Below, one piece after another: positions 24,118 to 34,763 of a DNA stretch of 64,000 nucleotides. Positions within the stretch are counted from its first letter, which is position 1; each line of letters opens with the position of its first letter. A model generated the notes under the pieces. It had not been told where the DNA came from, searched no databases, and was given only the letters and a program-made list of their open reading frames with translations. The stretch covers positions 1-64,000 of the forward strand of contig VXIS01000237.1 of the NCBI GenBank assembly GCA_008704415.1. The letters run 5' to 3'. The position numbers were made by a program, and so were the translations under genes. Source of the stretch: Sphaerosporella brunnea. Taxonomy: Eukaryota; Ascomycota; Pezizomycetes; Pezizales; Pyronemataceae.

Positions 24118-26573
24118 ATGCATCTCCCACCTGCGGCCGTTAGGCCTGCGGTCCCAGACAGCTCGCATGCACGGCGGAGAACAAATTCCAACATACCGCA
24201 AATGACCAACATCCATCCCCCATACTACCATCCACCTCCTCAACCTCCATATCCATACCATTGTGCACCCCAAACACCACCGCCTGTAGCCGCGTCGCTA
24301 TCCTTGCAGCCACTACCAACATCACAGCCGCTCCCCCCACCACCACCACCGCCACCACAAGTCGCTCCGGCTCCCTTGCTGGAACCGGTGATTTTACAAC
24401 GGCCGGCGTTCAAACCACCAGTACGTGCCCCTATTGTCCTTCTCAGCCTTTGGCGGCAATTTTGACTTACACAATCTAGCTACCATGGTATTCAGCACCA
24501 GGGCCTTTTCCCGGACGACGTAGACGCCGGAGAAAGCCTGCCCCTCCAACCGAAACCCCTCCACCACCCCGGTCCCCCACCCCGCAACAAGCTCAAGAGC
24601 CTTCCGCAGCTCCATCTGTTTCGGTGTCGGAACTAGCCACCCCCCCAACAACCAACCCCCCTTCGGAAGTCGATTCCACGCATCCTACCACCCCATCATC
24701 CACCGCGCCTCCATCAACTGTAACCTCGGTGCCAATCAAGCCTGCTGCTGCAGTGCCCCTCACCCCACCGGCTGTACCGGCCATCACTCCTAAGTCTCGA
24801 GTACCTAAGAGTCAGAAAACTGGAGAACGACCGCAGCCGATTTCAACGAATGCTTCCACAAATGGTGGAACGGCGCCGGCTACCCCTACGACTGAAACAA
24901 CTGTCCCCGCCACGCCCACCACCCAAGCTGCTGCGCCTGCCCCAAATGCAACTCAGGATGCTGACACGCCGCTGACAGAGGCAAAACTGGTGCCAGAAGC
25001 CACTGCAGCCCCTGTGCCTGCCCCACAGCCAATTAAGCCCGCATCGTGGGCTGATCTGCTGAAAAATAAGAACCAGAAGGCGGCGGCAGCAGCTCCTACA
25101 GTGGCCAAGACAAATGGTCCAGTCAGCGGACTTAACAGTTCGCTCGAGGAGGCTTTGAAAGCTTTCCAGATTCATGGAGATTTGACGAACACACCTTTTC
25201 TCGAGCCAAGAGGGTTGGTGAACACTGGGAACATGTGCTTCATGAATGCTGTGAGTGCAGTCCCTTGGAATTTTGTTTGGGCCTGAGAACTAACGACTTT
25301 GCAGATTCTTCAAATGCTGGTGTTTTGTGGACCGTTCTACTATTTCTTAGATCGGGCTGCTTCCTGTGCAAAGCACATCAAACACAACACTCCACTGATT
25401 GAGGCTATGTTAGTTGTGTCCTGTCCACATTGAGCGCATCTAGCAGTTAGCTAAGACTTGTCACAGGATCATGTTCATGCGGGAATTCCGCATCATAACT
25501 GCGGATCCGAGGTCTAAGATCAAATCCGACGATTTGGAGTCTTTGGGCGAACCTTTTGCGCCGGAGTACTTTTACGAGACGATACGACAGTTGAAGAGAT
25601 TTTCACACATGAGGGTACGATTATTCTGAGTCATCAGATATCACGCGGGCCATATCTAACATCCAAGCAGAGGGGCCACCAGCAAGATGCGGAAGAATTC
25701 CTCGGGTTCCTTCTGGACGGATTACACGAGGAAGCGGTGGAAGTCATGCAGAAAGTCAACCCTACTGTGGCATCCACAAACGGTGCGACTGAGACAGAGG
25801 AAGCGGGCTGGATGGAGGTCGGCCCCAAGCAGAAGGCTGCTACCACGCGGACGACAGAGATTACCGAATCCCCCATCACCAAAATCTTCGGTGGAAAGCT
25901 GAGATCGGTGTTCAGTGTAACAGGCCTCTCCAATTCTGTGATATTGGAGCCCTACACTCCTTTACAGCTCGACATACACACCTCTGATGTCAACTCCGTG
26001 GTCGATGCTCTAAAGCACTTGACGACTCCTGAGTCGCTGCAAGACTTTAAATCTCCCAAGGGCCCCAACGTGACTGCTACCAAGCAGGTCTTCATCGAGA
26101 CACTTCCCCCAGTGCTGATCCTCCACCTTAAGAGATTCCAGTACGATAATACCGGTGGTACGCAGAAGATCTGGAAGAAGATTGCATATCCTCTGGAGTT
26201 GGTGATTCCTCGGGAGGCTATGAGCAAGGTTGTCTATCATCCAGTGCCACCCAAATACAGACTCATTGGAGTGGTGTACCACCACGGAAGCTCCGCACAG
26301 GGAGGCCACTACACTGTTGACGTCCTGCGACAGGATGCCAAGAGCTGGATTCGACTTGACGACACTTCGATCCAGATGGTTGCTTCCAGAGACGTTGCAG
26401 TCGACGTCAAGGACATCGGCAAGTATAATGCCGACGGCGACGATTGTGATGGTTGGGTTGGCAACTGGGAGCAGGTCAATGGAAGTGGAAGTAGTGGCCA
26501 AAACAAGGGCGAGAGAAGATATGTCGGCAAAGACAGCAGAACTGCATATATTCTGTTTTACCAGAGGATCTAG
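24118..26573 (+). CDS. UBP3: ubiquitin C-terminal hydrolase, Ubp3/USP10 type
   Basis: A cysteine deubiquitinase; Ubp3 works with Bre5 in secretory traffic, ribophagy and stress. Exons: 24118-24420, 24480-25250, 25305-25408, 25467-25614 and 25671-26573. The N-terminal 300 or so residues are Pro/Thr/Ala-rich low complexity, usual for this family. The Cys box is RGLVNTGNMCFMNA-ILQMLVFCGPFY, split by an intron exactly after Ala. Next come RRGHQQDAEEFLGFLLDGLHEE, LPPVLILHLKRFQYD and the His box GVVYHHGSSAQGGHYTVDV, then WIRLDDTSI and TAYILFYQRI at the end. The start is uncertain: 24118 is the first ATG of the open frame, and 24202 (MTNIHPPYYHPPP) is an alternative. Confidence 0.92.
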
Positions 26574-28136
26574 TGCGTAAGTATATCTGTTTTTCCATAT
26601 TTTTTTATTTTTTTATTTTTCTCTTTTTTCGGCGATGTCACGGTATGCATTTGCGAGTTGCGATTTGTGGCAACGAAAGGGCGGGGCAGGATCACAAAAG
26701 TTACGGATTTCTATCATGGGTATCTTCTTATGGTCTTCTGTGTGTTGTGCGGTGTAACGCGCTGTATATTTTATCATGCGCCTTATCCCTCCGGATTTCA
26801 TTGTTTGTCTGCCTTTCTGCCATTGTCTTCTTAGGGGGTTTTCACATTTTTCTTTTTTGATTGTCTCTGTATCTGCTTGTGTACCCTCGCTTTTTTTCCC
26901 CGAAGGTATTGCGAGAGCTACTTGGTTCATCTGGGCCAATGAGAGATTGGGGACGTCTGGCTCTTATGTTTATGGTGGCTAAGGGACTGAGGCCTGAGTA
27001 GTGTCACAGTTTGCGGCCTAACCTGCATCTGTTGGAGCGGGCGGCTGAGGCGGCGTGAAGGCCGGTCTGCTTTTTGTATAAAGTGCTTAAATACTTGGTA
27101 GTTAGCTCTATTAGTAGGTAGTGGTGGTGGAGCTGGAGATGAGGAGAAAGGTGAAAAGGAAGTGGAAAGAATACCATTTCAAACGAACACACTTGCAAAG
27201 CTAGATCTGGAATTTCACTTTCTGAGGTTGGAGTCCAAAAAAAAGGCAATTATATTACTACAACATCGCCTGTCGCAAAGGCCCCAGCTCATAGCACCTC
27301 CTAATCTGATGGGGTTATTTCAATATTTTTTTGAGATTTGAAATTTATGTATTTTCCTACATACAGTACTTCCTCAGCCAGTGGACACTTTTCCGAGTAA
27401 ACTGGTGGTTGTGTGAAATGTGGGTGTAAACCGAAAAAATCCCATTCTCGGACGCCATAGTCATTTCCAACCAACGCTTTCTACCTCCCTTTTCCTATGG
27501 ACACCCGAAACCAGCCCATGGGGTTCATTGGTTTTGCTAATCAACTCAACCAAATATGCTCAGCACATACCTACGAAGATGGTCAATTCGAGTGATATCT
27601 AGTGCTTAACTGCATAGAATCGCAACTCTATCTTTCCAGATACCAGGGACCCACCAGGTGACCCTTTGAAGCGCACAGCACCATACCTACCGTATTTTTT
27701 GGTGCGAAAGGCAAAAGTTGAGATTTTTCCGCGAGGGTCAGGGGACTTGGACTTCGGTGGATGAAACCCCACCCAACTCGCGTTCTCATGTCGTGGCTGA
27801 AGATTCTGGATATTTGGCAGTCGTACTGAGGCGAGCCCATCACTCGCTGGATCAAAAGATTGGTTCAACACGCTGTAGATTGTTTGGTGGCGTCTTACCG
27901 AAAAGACAGCCAAAAAATACGGTAGTTAATTTTGATTAGGAATAGCTCGGCGTGCTAGCCCAAACCCATATGAAATGCACAGACCAAGAGCGCAAAGGCA
28001 AAGCTTGTTGGAGAATCTAAAACCTGAATTGCTACATTTGATGCAGTACTGATCAGCGAGCACCACTCTGGTCAAGCAATGAGTCAAGTGGTGTGGGTTA
28101 GGGACGGCTGCCTATGGTGCCCCGCCAAATATCTTC
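26574..28136. other. intergenic region between UBP3 and the 493-bp MITE
   Basis: No gene is supported. T-rich blocks follow the UBP3 stop. A small inverted-repeat element lies at 27688-27924 and is listed separately. Confidence 0.5.
27688..27924. mobile_element. 237-bp MITE-like element (TACCGTATTTTTTGG termini)
   Basis: The terminal inverted repeat TACCGTATTTTTTGG at 27688-27702 is matched exactly by its complement at 27910-27924, in a region that is otherwise not palindromic. TA begins and ends it, as for TA-targeting elements. It has no coding capacity and no second copy in this window. Confidence 0.6.
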
Positions 28137-28629
28137 TATGGTGCAAGGCGCTTTAAACCTGGACCTTCGCTGGTTTGGGGTTACACGGTTGAAACTAGAG
28201 GGGCGCCAACCTTTAGAGAGCAGAACAAACAGAAAAATAGTTTGTAAAAGCACCATACGATTAAAGGGAAGTATGTTCCAAACAAGTTCGTGCTCTCCGA
28301 TTTCAATTTGGTGTTGTGGTGGTGGAGAAGTAAGAGTATGAAATTCCCAGACGTTACCCCCAGTAAGTGGCCGACACTCTAAGGATTTTGGTGGGTCTCG
28401 CTCAATCACTCGCAGTTCGCACATTCATACCCTTAGTTCTCCACCTCCACAAGACCAAATTCAAATCGGAGATCGTAGACTTGCTCAGAACATCTTTCTC
28501 TTTAATCGTATGGTGCTTTTACAAACTATTTTTCTGGTTGTTCTGCTCTCTAAAGGTTGGCGCCCCTCTAGTTTCAACCGTGTAACCCCAAACCAGCGAA
28601 GGTCCAGGTTTAAAGCGCCTTGCACCATA
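28137..28629. mobile_element. 493-bp MITE, copy A, upstream of the AsnRS gene
   Basis: Begins TATGGTGCAAGGCGC and ends with the complement GCGCCTTGCACCATA. The arms extend more than 120 bp almost perfectly, including AACCTTTAGAGAGCAGAACA and TAGTTTGTAAAAGCACCATA, and then pair more loosely toward the centre. As far as I can compare by eye it is identical base for base to the copy at 42245-42737. The right end lies 95 bp before the AsnRS ATG, so it must form part of that promoter or leader. No transposase. ORFs of 72-108 codons inside it occur in both copies and are by-products. Confidence 0.95.
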
Positions 28630-28724
28630 ACTACATACTTCCTAGTACTTGGTACTTAGTTATACATCTAGACCCCCACCAACTCTGCAGACATTCGGCG
28701 ACAGAGGCACCTTCGTAACACGCC

Positions 28725-30925
28725 ATGGCTGAGACTGCTCAGAAGATTGCCGATGCGGCTGCGGACCTTGTTATCTCCAAAGGTAGTGTGGCCCTCGTGA
28801 GTCACCCCGCAGCGGTTACTGAACATCAATCTGTGTGGTAGTTGTCTACATCGACGAGGACACCGGTGTCGATGCCCCGGAAACTGCGGGAACCAATGAT
28901 TTTCCCTTCAAGTCGCTGCTCGGCGCCCTGATCCACACCTCCAAGACCATTCCCAATGCCGAGTACCAGACACGGAAATCGCAGACCGGTGAGCCGGCAG
29001 AGACGCGCGAGGAGTACAAGCCCGTCGCCAAAGCTGCTCTCAAGAAAGCCAAGAATGCGCATGCTGCACACTTAAAGAAGGAAGCCAAGCAGGCTGAGCT
29101 AGCGGCGAAAGAAGCAGAGCAGAAGGCCGCCCGTGAGGCGCAGTTGGAGGCGGCAAAGGCGATAAAGCTCGTCGAGGACTCTAGTAAGCCAGCTACGAAG
29201 AAGATCAAGATCAAAGACACGACCAATCACCGCAACGTGCGCGTTGCTGTCTCTGGTTGGGTCCACCGTCTACGCCAGCAGAAGAACATGATCTTCATCA
29301 CTCTGCGTGACGGAACGGGACTGCTGCAGTGCATCCTGGCAGACAAGCTCACCGAGACGTACGATGCCTTGACCATGACTCTGGAAACCAGCATAACTTT
29401 GCATGGAGAGATTAAGGAGCTGCCGGCTGGCGCGCACGCTCCTGGTGGACACGAGCTCATCGTGGACTATTATACCGTGATCGGAAGGGCGCCAGGTGGA
29501 GATGAGGCAATCACCAACATCGTCGCGCCTGACGCCGACCCCCAGACCAAGTACAACAACAGGCACTTGACCATCCGTGGTGATGTTGCCAGTGCTAATC
29601 TCAAGGTTCGCGCGGCTGTCGTCCGAGCATTCCGACGGAGCTACGATGATCTCGGCCTGCTTGAGGTTACTCCGCCTTGCATGGTGCAGACTATGTGTGA
29701 GGGAGGTGCGACTCTGTTCGAGTTTGATTACTATGGGGAGAAGGTAGCAATCAACCCAACAGCCGCTTTTTTTTGTTTGTGATCGAGTCTATTGTCTGTA
29801 TTCGACCTCGAACGATCATGCCAGACCCTACTCGTCCCCACCCTTATCCTGTCCCCCAACAACCGCTTGGATTCTGTTAAGTAGCTGACGTTTCAGGCGT
29901 ACCTTACTCAATCCTCGCAACTGTACCTCGAAACCTGCCTGCCGTCCCTTGGTGACGTGTTCTGTATCCAGGAGTCTTTCCGTGCCGAGAAGTCCCTCAC
30001 CAGACGCCACCTGAGCGAGTACACCCACATCGAGGCCGAACTGGCATTCATTACTTTCGATGATCTTTTGAACCACCTCGAGGATATGATCTGTCGCACC
30101 ATTGACTATGTCTGGAACGATCCGCAGATCCGAGCATTCATCCAAGAGCTCAACGAGGAGGCTAACCGCGAGGAAAAGAAGCGGTTCGAGAAGAAGGAGG
30201 TCGCCGAGATCAAGCATTACGAGTTCAAGCCGCCTCAGCGTCCTTTCAGGCGGATGAAGTACGAGGAAGCCATTGCATGGCTGAACGAGCACGGCATCCC
30301 CAACGAGGAGGGTGAGCCACACAAATTCGGTGACGACATTGCTGAGGCTGCTGAGCGACGGATGACTGACATCCTCAACACCCCAATTTTCTTGACTCAC
30401 TTCCCCTTCGAACTCAAGGCTTTCTATATGAAGAAGGGTCCCTCGGACCCCCGAGTCACAGAAAGTGTCGACTGCTTGATGCCTGGTGTCGGTGAGATCG
30501 TTGGTGGCTCCATGAGGATGGATGACTTGGAAGAGCTATTGGCAGCGTACAAGCGGGAAGGCATTCCAGCAGACCCTTACTACTGGTTCACTGACCAGAG
30601 AAAGTAAGTTCATTTAAATCGTAACGTACCTGTCGGTGCGATATGATTTCGGTGAGATATGAGATCGCACCAGATCCAGAGGGCGCCAGATAAGATAAGA
30701 TCAGGATTTGGGGCGATCTCATATCTCACCGAAATCATATCGCACCGACAGGTACTTTACCATCCAGTCATGTGCACTAACCTAACTGACCCCCACAGGT
30801 ACGGAACCACTCCCCACGGCGGATACGGTATCGGACTGGAGCGCTTGCTGGCATGGATTACTGGCCGCTGGACCGTCAAGGAATGCTCGCTCTACCCCCG
30901 ATGGATGGGACGATGCACACCTTAA
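28725..30925 (+). CDS. DED81: cytosolic asparaginyl-tRNA synthetase
   Basis: Class II synthetase that charges tRNA-Asn in the cytosol. Exons: 28725-28782, 28842-29743, 29897-30603 and 30799-30925. An N-terminal extension (MAETAQKIADAAADLVISK-VVYIDEDTG, then a Lys/Ala/Glu-rich helix) precedes the OB-fold anticodon domain (VRVAVSGWVHRLRQQKNMIF, ILRDGTG-like ITLRDGTGLLQCIL). The catalytic core has motif 2 FCIQESFRAEKSLTRRHLSEYTHIEAELAF and motif 3 HGGYGIGLERLLAWI; TPPCMVQTMCEGGATLF-F supports Asn specificity. Motif 3 lies in the small last exon, behind a 195-bp intron that holds a hairpin MITE, so correct splicing of that intron is needed for activity. A 493-bp MITE sits 95 bp upstream of the ATG. 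Confidence 0.96.
30622..30759. mobile_element. 138-bp hairpin MITE inside the last AsnRS intron
   Basis: The arms run inward from 30622 and 30759; GTACCTGTCGGTGCGATATG at 30626-30645 is the start of a perfect 43-base arm, matched at the right end up to 30755. Only about 45 bases separate the arms, and these include GATAAGATAAGATC. The right terminus continues to CTTTA, the left to TAACG, so the family terminus is TAAAGTACCTGTCGG. The element fills most of the intron 30604-30798 but leaves both splice sites outside it. Confidence 0.88.
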
Positions 30926-31752
30926 TTGCTCATTGAATTAAATGATTCTTTTGTGCTCTTTACTACGTTCTCATCGCGGTCAGGTACCTGTTATGGGGTT
31001 TGGTGTTCGGACTGTAATGTTTTGTCATTTCATTTGTATGCGTTGTTGTTGGGATGGCTTCCTGATAGAGAGCAAATGGGTTCAATAGACATCTGATTTT
31101 GATGAGGTCATGAGGCTTTATAGTTGCCATCCAATGCCAGCTGTACAATGTGCATGCATTGTCCCCCTAGTGAAGCCCGTCCTGTCCCTCGGACTCATTT
31201 CGTTTGTTGCCTGAGCGAGTGACAGCACATGCAATTTGCACGTGATAGGTGGGAAGCTATTTTTCGATTTATCGAACGCCTCTGAGCGGGGCGGGTAGCT
31301 CGAGTATTGCTGTAGGCTGGTGGCGTTAACGGACGGAACTTTTCGGCTGCCTCGGGGGCTGTATTCTTGTCGGGGGTAGAGTGATATTGTCTAGGACTCT
31401 AGTGAACACGGATCTTTATGATACCGCATAAACTCGCGAACAAGAGATTTATGCAGTATGATTTCGGTGAGATATGAGATTGCACCAGACGTTTATCTTA
31501 TCTTATCTTATCTTATCTTGAATAGTGCCCTTAATCTGGGTCTCATCATATCACACCGACAGGTACTTTACCTGCTATCTCTCTACACTCTACACACATC
31601 CCTTACACAACCCCTCATTGTCCCCATACGCTGCCAAACCCACACACATCAGCAACCTCAGCGCCAAGTCGCCAGACAAAAACTGAATTCTTTCGAAATA
31701 AATAAAATAAATAAAAAGCTGTCGTCGTCTGCGAGGCGACTAACCCGCAATC
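30926..31752. other. intergenic region and promoter of SEC1
   Basis: No gene is supported. It contains a partly decayed MITE (31456-31570) and, just before it, a sequence at 31421-31447 (ATACCGCATAAACTCGCGAA and on) that resembles one arm of the element at 43308-43437. Confidence 0.55.
31456..31570. mobile_element. decayed hairpin MITE with five tandem GATAA motifs
   Basis: The left part (TATGATTTCGGTGAGATATG) and the right part (CACCGACAGGTACTTTA, ending at 31570) match the arms of the element at 30622-30759, but the left terminus is missing. Between them TTATC is repeated five times in tandem (31493-31517), reading GATAA on the other strand. The array lies about 240 bp upstream of the SEC1 ATG. 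Confidence 0.7.
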
Positions 31753-34231
31753 ATGGTGTCTTTGCTGGAAGTCCAGAAGACTGGTGTGTTGTGCTATCCC
31801 TCGGAGCTCCCTGACTTGCTTACCCCCAAACTGACTACCTGCCTGCCTTTCAGCTGTCATTGAGGCGATCCGGAGTACACAGCCCCAGAACACAGTACGC
31901 TCCTCGTTGTCGACGCGTGCCCGAACGTTCCGGAATAGCTGACGGGGTTCGTGTGTGTTGTTGTTGTAGTGGCGATGCGTTGTTATGGACGAGACCAGCA
32001 ACAAGCTGATCACGAATGTGATGGAGGAGCACCACATTTTGGGCGAAAAGGTGTCGGGTACGTGCCTATACGTCGTGGTGGTGGTGGTGATGATCTTTTT
32101 CCACCCATTACCGGCATGAGCTGATGTCTTGCGTGTTTTCTCAAAGAGGTTAGGAAGATTGAGGAGAAGCGGATGCCGCAGCCCATGGAATGCATCTACA
32201 TCTTGACACCCGACGAGTTTTCTGTGCAATGTTTTATATCCGACTTCGCGCGCCCAAAACCACGGTACAGCGTTGCGCACCTTCTGTGGACCTCTGGTAT
32301 GGGCTGCTTGTCTTGTGGTGTTTGGTGGGAAGAGCTGCTGGACTAACAGGCCAGCTAGAGCTCGACAATAGGTTTCGCCAAATGATCCTCGATTCTCCTG
32401 CGCGTCAATTTATACGCGGCGAGAGGGTGCTCTCGATCGGTTTCTACCCCCGCGAATCCCATCTATTCACCCTGCGCGAACCCTCATCTTTCTTCAACCT
32501 CTACCATCCACAATGCCGAGATACGGTCTCACGACATCTCCGAGACATGGCCCGCAAAATCGCATCCGCATGCGTGTCGCTGGGAGAGTATCCCACGATC
32601 CGATACTACAGGCCTCCTTCGTATATGCTGCACGAGGCCCGTGTGCTCTCCGAAATGCTGGCCAAGAATGTTCAGGACGAACTGGATACCTTTGCAAAGA
32701 GCCACCCCGACTTTCCGCCGCCGGTCAATAACCGACCAAAGGGCGTCTTGTTTATCGTCGATCGATCAATGGATCTGTATGCACCGCTACTCCACGAGTT
32801 TACATACCAGGCGATGGCACAGGACCTCCTCCCAATACAGGAAGGAGACAAGATCACCTACAAAGTCGATATCACGACTTCTACAGGAGATACCGAAAAA
32901 AAGGAGATGACCATCACTGACGAGGACTCTGTCTGGGTTGCCAATAGGCACCAACATATGAAGGATACGATCGAGCGTCTGATGGCCGACTTCCAGAAGT
33001 TTTTGGGAGATAACAAGAACTTCGTGGACAGCCAGTCTTCAACAAGTTTGTATGCCATCAGGGATATGATGGCTAGCTTGCCACAGTATCAGGGACAGAA
33101 GGATATGTACTCATTACACTTGACAATGGCGCAAGAGTGTATGGCACAGTTTGAGAAGAAGAAGCTTCCAGATGTCGCCCTTCTGGAACAGGTACAGTCT
33201 TCGTCGCCTTTTCATAGTGCATGCAACATGCTCACCCAATCTTAGTCGCTTTCAACCGGCTTGGATGAGACTGGCCGCCCACCACGCAACGCTGCAGAAA
33301 CTCTGGTCCGTCTACTCGATGACCCAGCGTTAGGGTGAAACTCACTATTTCCCAACCATCATCTCTTCATTTGCTGACTTGCATCGTCAGACCACCAGAG
33401 CGTCTACGTTTAATACTCATCTACCTCCTCTACAGAGACGGCCTCCTCAACACCGACATCCAAAGGCTAATACATCACTCCGCCCTGCGCCGACCTGATG
33501 AGAACGTCGTTCGTTCCCTAGATCTTCTCGGCGCGCGCGTAACCAAAGAACTGAAAGATGCCACCCCCAACCGCAACAAATTCCGCAAGCCGCGACCGCC
33601 ACCAGCCGAAGACGACGAGGGCAACGACTTCTCACGGTACACAACGGTACTAAAACATATGCTCGAAGACCATATCAAGGGCCAACTCGACCCGCAAATG
33701 TTCCCCTACATCAAGCCGGAGCTAGCCCCAGTCGGTAGCACCGGCGGCGGCGCTGACTCCACTACCTCCCTCCGCTCCGCAAAACCAACATGGGCCAAGT
33801 CTCGGCTTTCAGTAGTAGAGCCGCGCCAGCGTATTATGGTCTTCATGGCCGGCGGCGCTACCTTCTCTGAAGCCCGCGCCTGCTATGAAGTCTCGAAGCA
33901 GAGCGTCCGCGATGTCTTCCTTGGCACCAGCCACATGCTCAACCCGAACCTGTTCCTGACCCAGCTGCAGGGACTCGCCGAGCACCGCAGCGTGCTGCAG
34001 CTGCCGGCCGATGCGCCGAAGAAGGCCGTGCCGCAGCATCTCCTCGAGCCGGACCCGGTACCCAAGCCCACTCCGCCGCCAGTACAGCAGACGCGGACGC
34101 CACCTGCAGCCGCCCCTGCAGCCGTCAAACCGCCAACCACGGAAATGAGCGGGTTGAAGGTGCACCACAAGCCGAACCGGCCATACTACGAGGTGGACAA
34201 GAAGAAGAAAAAGAAGTTCGGTGTCTTCTGA
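31753..34231 (+). CDS. SEC1: Sec1/Munc18-family protein Sec1 (exocytosis)
   Basis: An SM protein that binds plasma-membrane SNARE complexes and promotes fusion of secretory vesicles. The start MVSLLEVQK is followed by several tiny exons: [58 protein letters not shown] and a segment ending VAHLLWTS. The long exon then begins near [20 protein letters not shown] and includes [28 protein letters not shown], a hallmark of the family, and [26 protein letters not shown]. After two more introns near 33191-33400 come [34 protein letters not shown] and a Pro-rich tail ending in a Lys run, KKFGVF. The first 400 bases hold at least four introns; I placed those joins by frame only. Confidence 0.92.
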
Positions 34232-34763
34232 GTATTCCGTCGGCGAGGTGATGGAGAGCAGGAGTTGTACCCGGCTTGGTTTGGTTTGGTTTAATGGCAG
34301 CTGAGGGTGTTTTTCTTTTTTTTTCTTTTCTTTCCTTCCCTACAGGCGTAAATACTTGGTACTGCGACGTACTACGATGATGGAGAGCGAGACTTTTTTT
34401 TGACTTTTTGCTGCATTTCATGATTGATTGATATCACACCCGTTTATTCTTTTTTTTTTTCTCTGCGATTTTATGACGATAAAGAACGTAATTATTTCCT
34501 GCTACAGTTTCAGTCACAGCCGATCACTCTATAATAATTCGCATCACTCGTTCCTTGAATTGGTTGACCTGGTTACCAGTGTAAATGACGAAAATAACGA
34601 ACCGGTCGATGCACGAATTTATCTCTCTAGATAAAAGCAATCCCTTCCAATCAGTGGGGCATTTTGCATTCCATCCGCAACTCCACAAAATAAAAAGTGC
34701 ACAAAAGATACCCAACAAAAAAAAAGAACAGCAACAGATGTTATTGATATCGCTCTATGACAT
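34232..34763. other. intergenic region between convergent SEC1 and ValRS ends
   Basis: Both 3' flanks meet here. T-rich runs lie at 34313-34340 and 34449-34460. No gene or repeat is seen. Confidence 0.5.

Noticed and set aside
28114..28424. Small ORFs of 72-108 codons that recur word for word at 42204-42693
   Set aside because: They lie within the two identical 493-bp MITE copies, so their repetition is explained by the element and not by a protein family.
31493..31517. TTATC tandem as a possible CRISPR-like or satellite array
   Set aside because: The units are five bases without spacers and lie inside a MITE loop; CRISPR is not expected in a fungus.
32190..33245. SEC1 read as a single 351-codon ORF from 32190
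   Set aside because: The 5' part ([18 protein letters not shown]...) is intron read through in the wrong frame; the spliced frame [20 protein letters not shown] fits the family.
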